A stretch of 64,000 bases of DNA from Halomonas sp. I5-271120 (lineage in GTDB: Bacteria > Pseudomonadota > Gammaproteobacteria > Pseudomonadales > Halomonadaceae), in contig NZ_CP130701.1 in the NCBI RefSeq assembly GCF_030553075.1, forward strand, positions 3,658,001-3,722,000. Reading direction: 5' to 3'. Positions 53,787 to 62,837 of the stretch are shown in pieces (position 1 is the stretch's first letter; each line of letters opens with the position of its first letter). Under the pieces are notes generated by a model. The model had not been told where the DNA came from and searched no databases. It saw only the letters and a list, made by a program, of their open reading frames with translations. The translations under genes and the position numbers were made by a program.

Positions 53787-54338
53787 ATGACCCAAGAAAC
53801 AATTTTCGAGACGCCGGACAGCTTTCATGTCTCCGCCAATCGCATCAGTCGCGAGGTGTGGGACATCCCGACGCTCAATGTCGCGCAGCCGATTACCGGT
53901 GCGCAAAATGTCAGCCTGGACAACCCCCCAGTCATCTTAAAGTGGGCCAGCGGCGAGCACGAACTCCTCAATGCGGAAATCGTGGCGCATCAGCTGCAGA
54001 ACCTGCCTGCAATAGCCAGCGTCATGACCTATGAAGTCGCAGAGGACGACCTTCCCCCCGGTGCCGTGCGATTTCTGATGTTTATCTACAGCAAACTGCA
54101 GCCCTGCTACGTGTTGCCCATCCAAAAGGGGGTAACGGCCAGACGCCGGCGGAACGCCCTTATCACGCTGAAGGACGACGCCCGGCTTCAGCAGTTCATT
54201 AAAGAAATGGTGTTCCCATGCAAAGACCCGCTCCAGCGTTCAATTATTTTCCAACTCTACGACGGCCAACTGTCGCTACAAACAGTGGACGAGGACCTGA
54301 AGACGCTACGTGGCAGCCCGCAGAAAACGGCGGAGTAA
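53787..54338 (+). CDS. Uncharacterised protein B, paralogue of A truncated before the linker
   Basis: 183 residues covering only the N-terminal domain: WDIPTLNVAQPITGAQNVSL, HELLNAEIVAHQLQNLPAIA, MVFPCKDPLQRSIIFQLYDG. The stop is TAA where A has CAC. The DNA after it (to about 54538) still resembles A: the ACTCGATCA linker start, then GRTAD-like and CTAACTATCGGTTAA matching the A end. B is therefore an A-type gene that lost its linker and C-terminal tail by a stop plus a deletion. It may still make a stand-alone domain; 231 bp separate it from the recombinase genes. Confidence 0.65.
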   Translation: MTQETIFETPDSFHVSANRISREVWDIPTLNVAQPITGAQNVSLDNPPVILKWASGEHELLNAEIVAHQLQNLPAIASVMTYEVAEDDLPPGAVRFLMFIYSKLQPCYVLPIQKGVTARRRRNALITLKDDARLQQFIKEMVFPCKDPLQRSIIFQLYDGQLSLQTVDEDLKTLRGSPQKTAE

Positions 54339-54569
54339 ACGCCGACTCGATCAACCGCTAAAACATCCGAGCCATCATCTGATACAGAACGGCGCAGTCG
54401 GAGGTTTCAGTACTAGCTGCGCCCACCGCTTCCGAGATGCCTGCTGAAGCTGAAGGCCATGACGCCCCGCAACATCGTCGTATGGGACGCACGGCAGACT
54501 GATTCAACAGGGAAATACTGGACCTAACTATCGGTTAATCGACCTTTACTTCGATGCATTTTCACGTAA

Positions 54570-56939
54570 ATGACAGGACATCAAGTGAGCAAATCGCCAC
54601 AACTACCCGCTTGGACAATTCCGCGCTGCGAGGAGATCCTGACGGCCTCCTCGCTATCCGACAGCGAGCGCGCGTTCGGGCTCGCCGTCATTGGCTATTC
54701 GCTGCCCGCGCCAACACAACCAGACATCGCAAAAGCCTACGATCGCTATGTCGCCGACCATGACCTCGAGCCGGATACCGATGCCAGAAACAAGCTGGTA
54801 ATGACCCCAAACTGGCACCTCTCGCCCTGCACAACGGTCGGCTCGCAATACCCCCTGTCATATGCGATGGAGCAGCCCCACCTGCTCAACCGCGCGGGTG
54901 AGGAGGCCAAATGTGCCCGGACGCTGCTTAGTCGCATGTTTGGCTGTGTCATCCCGCATGCCCAGCCATCGATCTATACCGCCCAGACGCGCCATGTCAG
55001 AGATGTCCTGGTGAGTGTGCTGGAGAATAAGGACCTGCATGGCATCTCGTTGCATGATTGGGATAGCGCATGCCGCGCCCTGGGCAGCCCCAGCATGGCC
55101 GCGGAACGCCAGCGCCTCGGGCGGCAGTATCAGACCTTTTATGCGTTGCTGGAAAAGACGCGCCGGCCGGGACAGGCCGAGCGCGACACATCGTCAGTGC
55201 GCCGAGGCCCACGAGAAGGGGCCACGCCTTCGCCGGCGCTCACTCATCACCAGCGACACCGTCGCGATCAGATTGCCGATGCCCTGCCCTCGCCGACCAC
55301 GCGACAGCAGGTACCGACCAACAGCGACACGGACTGGCAACCCATGGCGAATGCCATGCCCAGCGAGCTGGCAGCGCAAGGCTACCGGTTGACCCGACCC
55401 TCCAACGCCCATCGCGCGAGCCCCGACGATGAAGCCCCCGTACTAATGCTCGAACGGGCCCGCCCATCGCTACTCACGCCTAGCGATGACCGCCGTGCGG
55501 CACGCCGCGTCGCGTCCATGGCGGCGACAGATGCTTTGGTGACCCAGGAGGACGTTCAGCGCCTGACGCCATGGCAAGTGCATCAGGTATTGGCCCTCAC
55601 CCTGCCCCCTCTGGCCCATGCACTGGTTCGGCTACTGCTGGTCACGGGGATGCGCGTCAAACGTCTGATCACGCTGACCCGACACCCCTATGCCCCATCG
55701 GATAGCGATGAACTCGACGCTGACACACCGCGCTGGGATCCTGAGCGGGGCCTCCTGTATTACCGGCTCCTGGACGGGCCCAGCCAGCATCCTGACGGAT
55801 CCCAAGACAACTGCTGGGTGATCCTGACCCTGCCGCCGTCCCTACAGCAGGCGCTGCTGAGCGCTGATCAAGAACGACCGCTGAACGGCAGCGTCACGGT
55901 ACTGAACCGTCATCTGCGCAAGCATTTCCACGCTTTGCCCGGTATCTCCCCCACGGCCAACCGACTCAGGGCGACGGCATGGCTGCACATGCGCTCGCTA
56001 TCCCAAAACAACCACCTGGTGCTGACCCTGCAGGGACAATACGGCGCGCTAGATGCCGCGCCTGCCGCGTATCGCGCCGTCCCTCGGCAGCGCTTACAGG
56101 CGTTGTTCGATGCCGGCATGCAGCGCTGTGGTGTGCCGGTCAGCCCGTCCGAGGACCAGCAGCCGCTATCTACCCAAGGATGGGTGGGTTCAGGTCGGGG
56201 ACTCTCCGAGTCAACCGCCCAGCAATGGTTCACCGCGCTGCGTGACGCGCTTCAGGCCTCGGCGACACCGATCCAACAGTGGTTACGCGTCGACCCCCTG
56301 CCGGTCGAGGCACTCGTCACGTATCTGCAGGTGTCGGCCGCCCACACCTACCTGGGCTGGATGGTCAGCACCGGGGCGCGTCCCGTCTCCGCCAACACGC
56401 AGACCCACATCACGGGCACGACAGGCTGGTTGCGCGATAAGGCGTCCAGCCGTGGCCTCGAGAGTCGTGTGACGCCCCTGCTCCCGGCCATCGTCGAGCA
56501 ACTGTCAGCTCATCAGCAGCTTCTCAAAACCGCGATGACACTGCTAACCGACCAGGGCTATCGCGTGGAGGACCAGCGTCAGGTAGATCAGCACTGGCCG
56601 GCCTGGCTGATCCCGACCAGCAAGCGCAGGACCGGATTCCGTGTGCGCGCGCTCCATCATGGCGACTTCCGCGCCCTGCTCTGTGACGTGCTGGGGGTCG
56701 ATGAGCTGACCGTTTCGGACAACGCCACACGGCACAGCTTCACCACGGCACTGCACGAACACCTCGACGAGGCGTTACTCGATGCGCTGGTCGGGCATGC
56801 CCGCATCGGACGCGACCGCTGTCATCCCCGCTCGCTCGCCCCCATCACCGGTTGGCAACAGGGAACGATGGCCATGGAGCAACGCCTGTCGGCCGTGAAT
56901 TTTCGCCCCCTCAAGATGGAGGTATTACGATGGCTATAA
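54570..56939 (+). CDS. Large tyrosine-recombinase-like protein, apparently lacking the catalytic tyrosine
   Basis: 789 residues. The C-terminal half has integrase-fold motifs: Arg in LLVTGMRVKRLITLTRH (about 360), the HxxR-region equivalent DNATRHSFTTALHEH (about 717) and VGHARIG (about 742). The following segment RDRCHPRSLAPITGWQQG has no Tyr where the nucleophile is expected (usually 9-10 residues after the His). The first ~350 residues match no family I know. The 3' end overlaps the next recombinase gene by 10 nt, so both are made together. Probably a non-catalytic or specialised partner, as in multi-recombinase elements such as Tn554 or recombinase trios. Confidence 0.7.
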   Translation: MTGHQVSKSPQLPAWTIPRCEEILTASSLSDSERAFGLAVIGYSLPAPTQPDIAKAYDRYVADHDLEPDTDARNKLVMTPNWHLSPCTTVGSQYPLSYAMEQPHLLNRAGEEAKCARTLLSRMFGCVIPHAQPSIYTAQTRHVRDVLVSVLENKDLHGISLHDWDSACRALGSPSMAAERQRLGRQYQTFYALLEKTRRPGQAERDTSSVRRGPREGATPSPALTHHQRHRRDQIADALPSPTTRQQVPTNSDTDWQPMANAMPSELAAQGYRLTRPSNAHRASPDDEAPVLMLERARPSLLTPSDDRRAARRVASMAATDALVTQEDVQRLTPWQVHQVLALTLPPLAHALVRLLLVTGMRVKRLITLTRHPYAPSDSDELDADTPRWDPERGLLYYRLLDGPSQHPDGSQDNCWVILTLPPSLQQALLSADQERPLNGSVTVLNRHLRKHFHALPGISPTANRLRATAWLHMRSLSQNNHLVLTLQGQYGALDAAPAAYRAVPRQRLQALFDAGMQRCGVPVSPSEDQQPLSTQGWVGSGRGLSESTAQQWFTALRDALQASATPIQQWLRVDPLPVEALVTYLQVSAAHTYLGWMVSTGARPVSANTQTHITGTTGWLRDKASSRGLESRVTPLLPAIVEQLSAHQQLLKTAMTLLTDQGYRVEDQRQVDQHWPAWLIPTSKRRTGFRVRALHHGDFRALLCDVLGVDELTVSDNATRHSFTTALHEHLDEALLDALVGHARIGRDRCHPRSLAPITGWQQGTMAMEQRLSAVNFRPLKMEVLRWL

Positions 56940-59341
56940 CGCTGACGCCCCACACGATGATGGCGCAACTGAAGGCCATGCAGTCGCCTCTCTACGCCAA
57001 GGCCTCACGGGATGAGACGTGGGCCATCATGGAGCGTGCGCTCAGGTATCAGGCCAACGGTGAATTGCGGCTGGGCAGTGAGCAGGCCACTGCCCTCATT
57101 CGTGAGCACCAGGCATGGCGCAAAGCCCAAGAGCGTCCGATCAGCCGGCGCGAAAGCCATCGCCGCGTCTGCAATGTGCTGGCAACGCTTAACACCTTAC
57201 CCGGGTGCTGTAACGTCTTGCCCATCCAGCCACAGCCGGTTCATCGCGCGACCGCCATGCCCACGCGGGGTGATCTGTTGCAGGATATCAACGAGGCGGA
57301 GCAGGTGCTCCGACAGTTGCGGCCCTGGTGCGTGAAGCATCAACATCGGCACCCCGATGCCTGGTTGGTGGGACTGGCCCTGTCGCTTACGGCGAGTGCG
57401 GGCATGGGGGAACGGGTCATTGTGTCGACCCTCGCGATGTTACGGCCAAGCATGGTGGGAGATGACCAATGGTTATCCATTCCGTCCCAGCCCATCGAGG
57501 CCGAACAGATCGGCCGCTACCCTCTGCGGCTGACCCAGCGGGCATCAGAGGCACTGAACGAACTGCGCCGGGGGGCACCGACGGACCTGAATGATGGCCT
57601 GCTCTTGTTTACCGAGCATGATCAGACTAAGACGCTAAAGCAGCGCGAGAAGAAGATCCGCCAGCGTCTGGACAAGGTCACCCAGGTGTTCTTGGCGGCA
57701 TGCCGGGATGAGGCCGACGAGGATACGCCGCGCCGCTTGAAGCATTGGCATTCCCTGGCGCGAGCGACCCGTTATCTGCCGGTGTTCAATGGCATCGCGC
57801 CGTTATGGAGCTCGTTGCTTCTGCGTTACCCCCTGCCCATCAGTACGCGACACGCGCTACTCGAGATTCCCGGTGTCGTGCAGAAGACGTGGCGGCCATC
57901 CCCCTCGGCGCAAACCAACCACCAGCCCTCCACCAGTGAGCCGGAGTTATTGACCACCCCAGCCGGTGTGTGGGCCCCCGACTGGCAGCAACTGCCACCT
58001 GATTGGCCGCGACGCTTGAAGAACATCACCCATCAGTTCATCAATACGATACGCCGGGACGTGGCGACGCCGTATTCGAAGGCCGCCAGTCAGCGCGCGG
58101 TGGAGGATATCAAGCAGCACTATCACGATGAACTGACGCAACTGACCGGCTCCACTACCAGTTATGTCCACCTGTTGCTGGATTGGGCGTACGATCTCCT
58201 GTGTCGCCAACCCAAAGGCAACCTCAACACGCTACAGACCTATCTCTCGAAGCTGACCCAGATGCGTCTGCTGGAGCACCCAGCCGTGCTGGAGCTTCAG
58301 GACTGGGATGACGACACGGTTGAGGATCTGCAGGCCATATTGACCGATGAGGCTGGGATCAGGGACTCCACCCTGTCGCAGACCCTCGGGTTGATGCGAC
58401 GCTTCTTGGCCTTCTGTCCCGAACTCGGGCTCCTCGAGGGCATTCGGCTGCCGCATGTCGATGTCGAGGTGCCGCTCAGTACCTTGCGAACCGACATCAT
58501 CTCCCCGAGCGAGGCTGCTTCCCTGTGGAAGCGCCTGACGTACGCGGGCGTGGATGGCTCCACGCGCCAGATGTACGCCCTCGTGATCGCACTGGGCTGT
58601 TATGGCGGACTGCGCATCTCTGAGATTGCCAGCCTGACGCTCAAGGATGTGCAACTCGAACCCTTGATGTCATTTGCCACGCCCTTTAACGGCGACAGGT
58701 CAGTGACACATGACGAGAGTGAGGGCGAGGGAGGAGAAGAGAAAGCGGCGCCTCTGGCCTGCTGGATTCTCGTGCTGGACGGTAAGAGCGAGGCGGCAAG
58801 GCGCCGTATTCCGCTGCATGTGCTATCCCCCCGCCGCGTCATTCCCATGCTCCAGCGGTGGGTCGAGGAACGAAAGCGGCAGTGCCCGGGGCGTCCTCTG
58901 GATCAGATCGCCCTGTTCGGGCCGCGGGGCAATCCGGATGCGTATCAGAAGGAGGTTCTGAGCCGCGAGACCATCACCCTGCTAAGAGAAGAGATGGGTG
59001 AGCATGTCGATTTCCACAGCCTGCGCCATGCGGCGGCGAGCTGGTTGATCCTGCGGCTGCATGCGGCCCAGTCGGCGGACTTTCTTCAGTCACTGTGCTA
59101 CCAATACGACGAAATTTTTACCCCGCCCCGGGTACAGGAAGCGCTCACGCATTTCTGTGCGGAAGAAGGTCAAGACACGCTACGGCGGGGCACCCTCTTC
59201 GAAGTCGTGGCGAAATGGATCGGTCACCGCCATGCCGGTACGACGCTTCAGTACTATGTGCATACCCTATCGGTCATTCACTCAGATATTCTCAAGGAGG
59301 CGACCCCGGCCAACGGCAAAGCCGCCAAGCGTCGACGGTGA
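56930..59341 (+). CDS. Large tyrosine site-specific recombinase
   Basis: 803 residues from MAITLTPHTMMAQLKAMQSP. The N-terminal ~480 residues are of unknown type. Then comes a phage-integrase core-binding region (SKLTQMRLLEHPAVLELQDW) and a catalytic domain: Arg in CYGGLRISEIASLTLKDV (about 560), VDFHSLRHAAASWLIL (about 692), and WIGHRHAGTTLQYYVH with His and Tyr (about 763-776). All key residues are present. The ATG overlaps the end of the upstream recombinase-like gene. Likely the active recombinase of a mobile unit that includes proteins A and B; its att sites are not evident. Confidence 0.82.
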   Translation: MAITLTPHTMMAQLKAMQSPLYAKASRDETWAIMERALRYQANGELRLGSEQATALIREHQAWRKAQERPISRRESHRRVCNVLATLNTLPGCCNVLPIQPQPVHRATAMPTRGDLLQDINEAEQVLRQLRPWCVKHQHRHPDAWLVGLALSLTASAGMGERVIVSTLAMLRPSMVGDDQWLSIPSQPIEAEQIGRYPLRLTQRASEALNELRRGAPTDLNDGLLLFTEHDQTKTLKQREKKIRQRLDKVTQVFLAACRDEADEDTPRRLKHWHSLARATRYLPVFNGIAPLWSSLLLRYPLPISTRHALLEIPGVVQKTWRPSPSAQTNHQPSTSEPELLTTPAGVWAPDWQQLPPDWPRRLKNITHQFINTIRRDVATPYSKAASQRAVEDIKQHYHDELTQLTGSTTSYVHLLLDWAYDLLCRQPKGNLNTLQTYLSKLTQMRLLEHPAVLELQDWDDDTVEDLQAILTDEAGIRDSTLSQTLGLMRRFLAFCPELGLLEGIRLPHVDVEVPLSTLRTDIISPSEAASLWKRLTYAGVDGSTRQMYALVIALGCYGGLRISEIASLTLKDVQLEPLMSFATPFNGDRSVTHDESEGEGGEEKAAPLACWILVLDGKSEAARRRIPLHVLSPRRVIPMLQRWVEERKRQCPGRPLDQIALFGPRGNPDAYQKEVLSRETITLLREEMGEHVDFHSLRHAAASWLILRLHAAQSADFLQSLCYQYDEIFTPPRVQEALTHFCAEEGQDTLRRGTLFEVVAKWIGHRHAGTTLQYYVHTLSVIHSDILKEATPANGKAAKRRR

Positions 59342-59776
59342 GGGCCGCGAAGGCGTCTTGTGCCTAGTGTCGCGATTCGTCGTATGTTGCCGGTGGTGGC
59401 GCATGGCATGAGGCCATGACGCGGAGGGGCTCCTGGGCTTTGGCTTGCCGCTATCAAGCCCAGGTGGCGATGCGCCTTCTCGGCTAACCAAGACACGCGA
59501 GCCCCTGCGCCTGATAAAGCATAGCGATGGCATTCCCTATCCGTGCACCTGCTTGGACCTTGCCTTGCCCTGGCCTGCCAGGCCATCAAGGCAAGAGGCA
59601 CACTACTCTGGTCAGTCCTCGGGTGGCGGGGACTGCATATTCTGATCTTGCCGGGCAGCAGTGGACACCTCGTTATGACATTACACTGAGACGAGGAGAC
59701 CGATGGCAAGGCAAGCAGCTGCGATGAAGAAGCCCCATGCCCGCTACTCCTAAAGCTAAACGTAAAAAGGGCATGT
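59342..59776. other. Intergenic stretch downstream of the recombinase pair
   Basis: About 435 bp rich in short inverted repeats (ggcctgccaggcc; gcaaggcaag copies) but without a convincing gene. Near 59703 a start-like ATGGCAAGGCAAGCAGCTGC could be the beginning of an IS transposase frame that stops after 16 codons. It may contain the outer end of the recombinase element. Confidence 0.4.
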
Positions 59777-61140
59777 ATGTGACTGCTCCCCGCCCGGATG
59801 GGCGAGGCTTCTCACTTCATCGGCCGTTGCCTGCGGTATCACGCAGGGCTTATACCGCCTCCATGAGCAGAGACGGACAGCCCTGCCGCCTTTAATTCGA
59901 TAATGCCCTGGTGTCGGATATTGCGTGCCGCGTTGATGTCGCGGTCGATGCCTTGCGTGCCGCAGACCGGGCAGTCCCAGGTGCGGACGGAAAGCGGCAT
60001 CGCCTCGGCCTTGTGACCGCAATGGAAGCAGGTCTTGCTGCTTGGATACCAGGCATCGAGCTTGACCAGATGCTTGCCGGCGCGTTCGGCCTTGTAGGCG
60101 AGTTTCTGGATCAGTCCGCCCAAGGCCGCATCGGCAATGTGCTTCGCCAACTGCTTGTTCTTGAGCAAATTGGCGATACGCAGGGTCTCGACGATCACCG
60201 CTTGATTATCGTCAATGAGCCGTCGAGACAGTTGGTGCTGGAAGTTGGCGCGGGCATTGGCCAGCCGTTCATGCGCCTTGGCGACCTTCAGCCGTGCTTT
60301 CGCCCGACGCCGGCTGCCTTTCTGGCAGCGCGACAGTGCTTTCTGCTTGCGGCGCACGTTGGCCGCGGCCTTAAGCAAAAAGCGCGGATTGGGCAGCTTG
60401 CGCCCACTGGAGTCGATGACGAGATGTGACAGGCCGGCATCGAGGCCGGTGACCGCCTCCGCGTCAAGGTCACGGATCGGCGTCGTTGCCGCCTCGCCGG
60501 TTTCCACCAGAATCGAGGCAAAATACTTGCCGGTGGTGGTGCGGGTGAGCGTGAGGCTTTTCAGGCTGTCGTCGATGGACCGATGGAGGCGGGCCTTGAT
60601 CGGCCCGACCGTGGGCACCTTGATTGCGCCCTCGCCGACCTGAATGCCGACGCAGTGATAGCTCGACTGCTTACCGTGCTTGCGCTTGAAGCGCGGATAG
60701 CGTGCCTTGAGCTGGGGATTGAAGAAGTTCTGGAAGGCGCGATCGAGGTTGATGCACGCCTGCTGGAGCGCCATGGAATCGGCCTCGCGCAACCAGCCAT
60801 ACTTGCGCGACCTCTTGGCCACCGGCAGCAGCTTTTTCATGTCGTGCTTGGCATTAAGCGACTGGCCATGGACACGATAGCGGTGAGAGAGGATATGCAG
60901 CGCCTTGTTGTACACAAATCGCACCGCCCCGAACTGCCGATTCAGAAAATCGGCCTGTTCGGCGGTGGGGTAAAGACGAACCTTGGTGGCCTGTCGCATG
61001 GCTATCTCGCCGCTCATGACTGTATATGCATACACTACTATAGAGGGTGGGCATCAGGCCCGCAACCCGGCAACGCTATCGCACTGCCCGCTTTCCCCCC
61101 CGCCCGAATGGGCGAGGGTTCTCGCGGTTTTATTGCTGAA
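59777..61140 (-). mobile_element. IS605-group element carrying only tnpB
   Basis: The tnpB gene is bounded by hairpin-forming ends with CGCCCG(G/A)ATGGGCGAGG at 59790-59807 and 61091-61109; no TnpA Y1 transposase is present. Such tnpB-only elements depend on TnpA supplied elsewhere. Exact ends cannot be fixed by eye. Confidence 0.8.
59839..60999 (-). CDS. tnpB: TnpB RNA-guided endonuclease (IS605 OrfB)
   Basis: 386 residues from MRQATKVRLYPTAEQADFLN. RuvC catalytic residues: Asp in VTGLDAGLSHLVI, Glu in AVIVETLRIANLLKN and Asp in GIDRDINAARNI. The zinc ribbon is CFHCGHKAEAM ... CPVCG. All are intact, so it should be an active omega-RNA-guided nuclease that cuts at target-adjacent motifs and favours element retention. 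The start at 60999 is favoured over 61035 because family members begin with MR-type residues there. The guide RNA would come from the minus strand across its 3' end and the 59777-59838 element end. Confidence 0.92.
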   Translation of the reverse strand: MRQATKVRLYPTAEQADFLNRQFGAVRFVYNKALHILSHRYRVHGQSLNAKHDMKKLLPVAKRSRKYGWLREADSMALQQACINLDRAFQNFFNPQLKARYPRFKRKHGKQSSYHCVGIQVGEGAIKVPTVGPIKARLHRSIDDSLKSLTLTRTTTGKYFASILVETGEAATTPIRDLDAEAVTGLDAGLSHLVIDSSGRKLPNPRFLLKAAANVRRKQKALSRCQKGSRRRAKARLKVAKAHERLANARANFQHQLSRRLIDDNQAVIVETLRIANLLKNKQLAKHIADAALGGLIQKLAYKAERAGKHLVKLDAWYPSSKTCFHCGHKAEAMPLSVRTWDCPVCGTQGIDRDINAARNIRHQGIIELKAAGLSVSAHGGGISPA

Positions 61141-61330
61141 GGCTTTCAACAGCGAACGACAGTTGAGGCTCCCATTCATCCTCCCCCTGGTTCTGGTCCA
61201 CTCGCAATGTGAGCCACCGCATTGGGTGTTTGGCGATGCGATCATCCGGGACCCAGTAACTGTTGGGTCCCGGATGATTGATTAAACGCTTGGCAAACAG
61301 CTCTGGCCGCTTGGTCTGCCCTACTTTCAT
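61130..61330 (-). CDS. Short hypothetical frame beside the IS605 end
   Basis: 66 codons (MKVGQTKRPELFAKRLINHP ... MRWLTLRVDQ) on the same strand as, and 24 bp after, the DUF2384 gene. Its end lies in the IS605 right end, so it may be the stump of a gene interrupted by the element, possibly the partner of the DUF2384 protein. No ribosome site or recognised motif. Confidence 0.3.
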   Translation of the reverse strand: MKVGQTKRPELFAKRLINHPGPNSYWVPDDRIAKHPMRWLTLRVDQNQGEDEWEPQLSFAVESLQQ

Positions 61331-61353
61331 CGCTGCAATTGGTGATTGATGGT

Positions 61354-62010
61354 TCAGCGCCTAAACACCCCATATTCCAGTCGCATGATAAGGTCGTAAA
61401 CGCGTTGAGGGTCTTCAACCACCACATCTGCCGGCGTGCGGCCTCGGAGAGCAATTTCTGGGCTCGTCATCCAGCGTTCGGCGCCTTCTCGACTTTCAAA
61501 CAAGCGCTCGGCGGCTTGCCAGATATCTGTCTCGGTAGGCGCCTCCAGGATTTCGCGTCCAACATCGGGCATGTCCTGCCAGGCTTTTAGCTCATCAGGG
61601 TTTGGAGCCTGAGGATTGCACTGTGCCAGTAGCTGATCGAGTGAGTAAGGTCGCTCTTCCGCGGGAACACCCTTAGTGGTGTCTACATCACGTCGCGTGA
61701 GCGTTTTCCTCAGCCAGGCCTGCACTTTCGCGCACACCGCATCATTTTCTTCAAGAGGTACGAGAGTGGCGTCGAGCTCGCAGCCGCGGCGTATGAAAAA
61801 CTCGTCAGGGATTGTCAGGGAATTACCACCGCGCAGGTATGCAATGATCTCGCCGCTCATCGCGGCCATGTAGGAGCGTTCGCTCTGCAGGCATTCCAGT
61901 GCCTCGCGAAAGCTCTCCAGAGGTTGGGGGAAACGGTCACGGAGGTCGATGGCCCTGTAGGCAAAGATCCGGGCTAGCGGGTCTTTGGGAGGATGTGAGG
62001 ACGGTGTCAT
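61354..62010 (-). CDS. DUF2384-domain antitoxin-like protein with extended N-terminus
   Basis: 218 residues. The C-terminal ~60 residues (LFESREGAERWMTSPEIALR ... VVEDPQRVYDLIMRLEYGV) form a DUF2384 toxin-binding domain like that at 37122-37433. The preceding 150 residues (FREALECLQSERSYMAAMSG, EIIAYLRGGNSLTIPDEFFI) are not a typical Xre HTH and may hold another interaction domain. No complete RES-type toxin follows; the next 66-codon frame is cut by an IS605 end. Role uncertain. Confidence 0.65.
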   Translation of the reverse strand: MTPSSHPPKDPLARIFAYRAIDLRDRFPQPLESFREALECLQSERSYMAAMSGEIIAYLRGGNSLTIPDEFFIRRGCELDATLVPLEENDAVCAKVQAWLRKTLTRRDVDTTKGVPAEERPYSLDQLLAQCNPQAPNPDELKAWQDMPDVGREILEAPTETDIWQAAERLFESREGAERWMTSPEIALRGRTPADVVVEDPQRVYDLIMRLEYGVFRR

Positions 62011-62131
62011 GGGGAGGCTGCCCAGCTGATGATATGACTATCAGGGTAGCCCACGGTGATACTCGATCGCTTACCAACAAAAAAGCCGCCTCGATGGGCG
62101 GCTGTAGAAAGGATTCTGGAGAAGAGGAGGA

Positions 62132-62512
62132 TCAGGTGCTCTTTGCATGGCGCGGAGGCTTGATCAAGCTCTCTGCCGGGATCCCGAACATTTCGTGGAG
62201 CTTCCAGACCATGGCCAGGGTCAGGTTGCGCTTACCGTTGAGGATCTCGTAGACGCGGTTGCGCTTGCCGATAGCCGCCTCCAGATCCTTGGCGGTAAGA
62301 CCTTCCTGCTCCATCCGAAACTTGATGGCCTCGATGGGGTCCGGCAGATCCACGGGGAATTGCTGCGCTTCGTAGTGCTCGATCAGAGTCAGCAGGATGT
62401 CGAAGCGATCGCCGTCCTCGGTGCCGGGCTCAGGCTCGTTGTCGAAGTACGCAGATACCTCGCGCAGGGCGGCCTTGTAATCGACATCGGTGCGAATCGG
62501 GCGAATATTCAT
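62132..62512 (-). CDS. higA: HigA-family antitoxin
   Basis: 126 residues. N-terminal MNIRPIRTDVDYKAALREVS and YFDNEPEPGTEDGDRFDILL are the HigA signature; the C-terminal Xre HTH is MEQEGLTAKDLEAAIGKRNR with ILNGKRNLTLAMVWKLHEMF. It follows higB by 3 nt in the toxin-first order typical of this family. It neutralises HigB and represses the operon through the upstream palindrome. Confidence 0.92.
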   Translation of the reverse strand: MNIRPIRTDVDYKAALREVSAYFDNEPEPGTEDGDRFDILLTLIEHYEAQQFPVDLPDPIEAIKFRMEQEGLTAKDLEAAIGKRNRVYEILNGKRNLTLAMVWKLHEMFGIPAESLIKPPRHAKST

Positions 62513-62515
62513 AGA

Positions 62516-62818
62516 TCACTCCATCTCAACTGTCTCGGCGTCCACCTTGTCGTACTCCGCATGGGTGCCGATGAACTTGATATAGACTGCGCCGAACCGA
62601 TACGCAACGCTCACGATAAGCCGGTAATCGTTGCCCTTGATGTCGAAAACGACGCGCTTGTTACCCAATATGCTGGCTCTTGGGTATCTCGCCTTGATGT
62701 CATGCGAGCTCTGCCACTCCGAGTGCTTTACTTCGTCTGCCCAGGCCTCCAGCGGGCCCTTAGCGTCGGGATGCTGCTCCCAGAAATCCCTGAGGTTTTT
62801 GATTGCTATTATTCTCAT
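62516..62818 (-). CDS. higB: HigB-family mRNA interferase toxin
   Basis: 100 residues. DFWEQHPDAKGPLEAWADEV with IKARYPRASILGNKRVVFDI and NDYRLIVSVAYRFGAVYIKF is the HigB-type RelE fold (HigB_toxin family). AAGGAGG sits 5 nt before the ATG. Complete. Promoter and operator immediately upstream. Confidence 0.92.
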   Translation of the reverse strand: MRIIAIKNLRDFWEQHPDAKGPLEAWADEVKHSEWQSSHDIKARYPRASILGNKRVVFDIKGNDYRLIVSVAYRFGAVYIKFIGTHAEYDKVDAETVEME

Positions 62819-62837
62819 GCCACCTCCTTGTCAAGCA

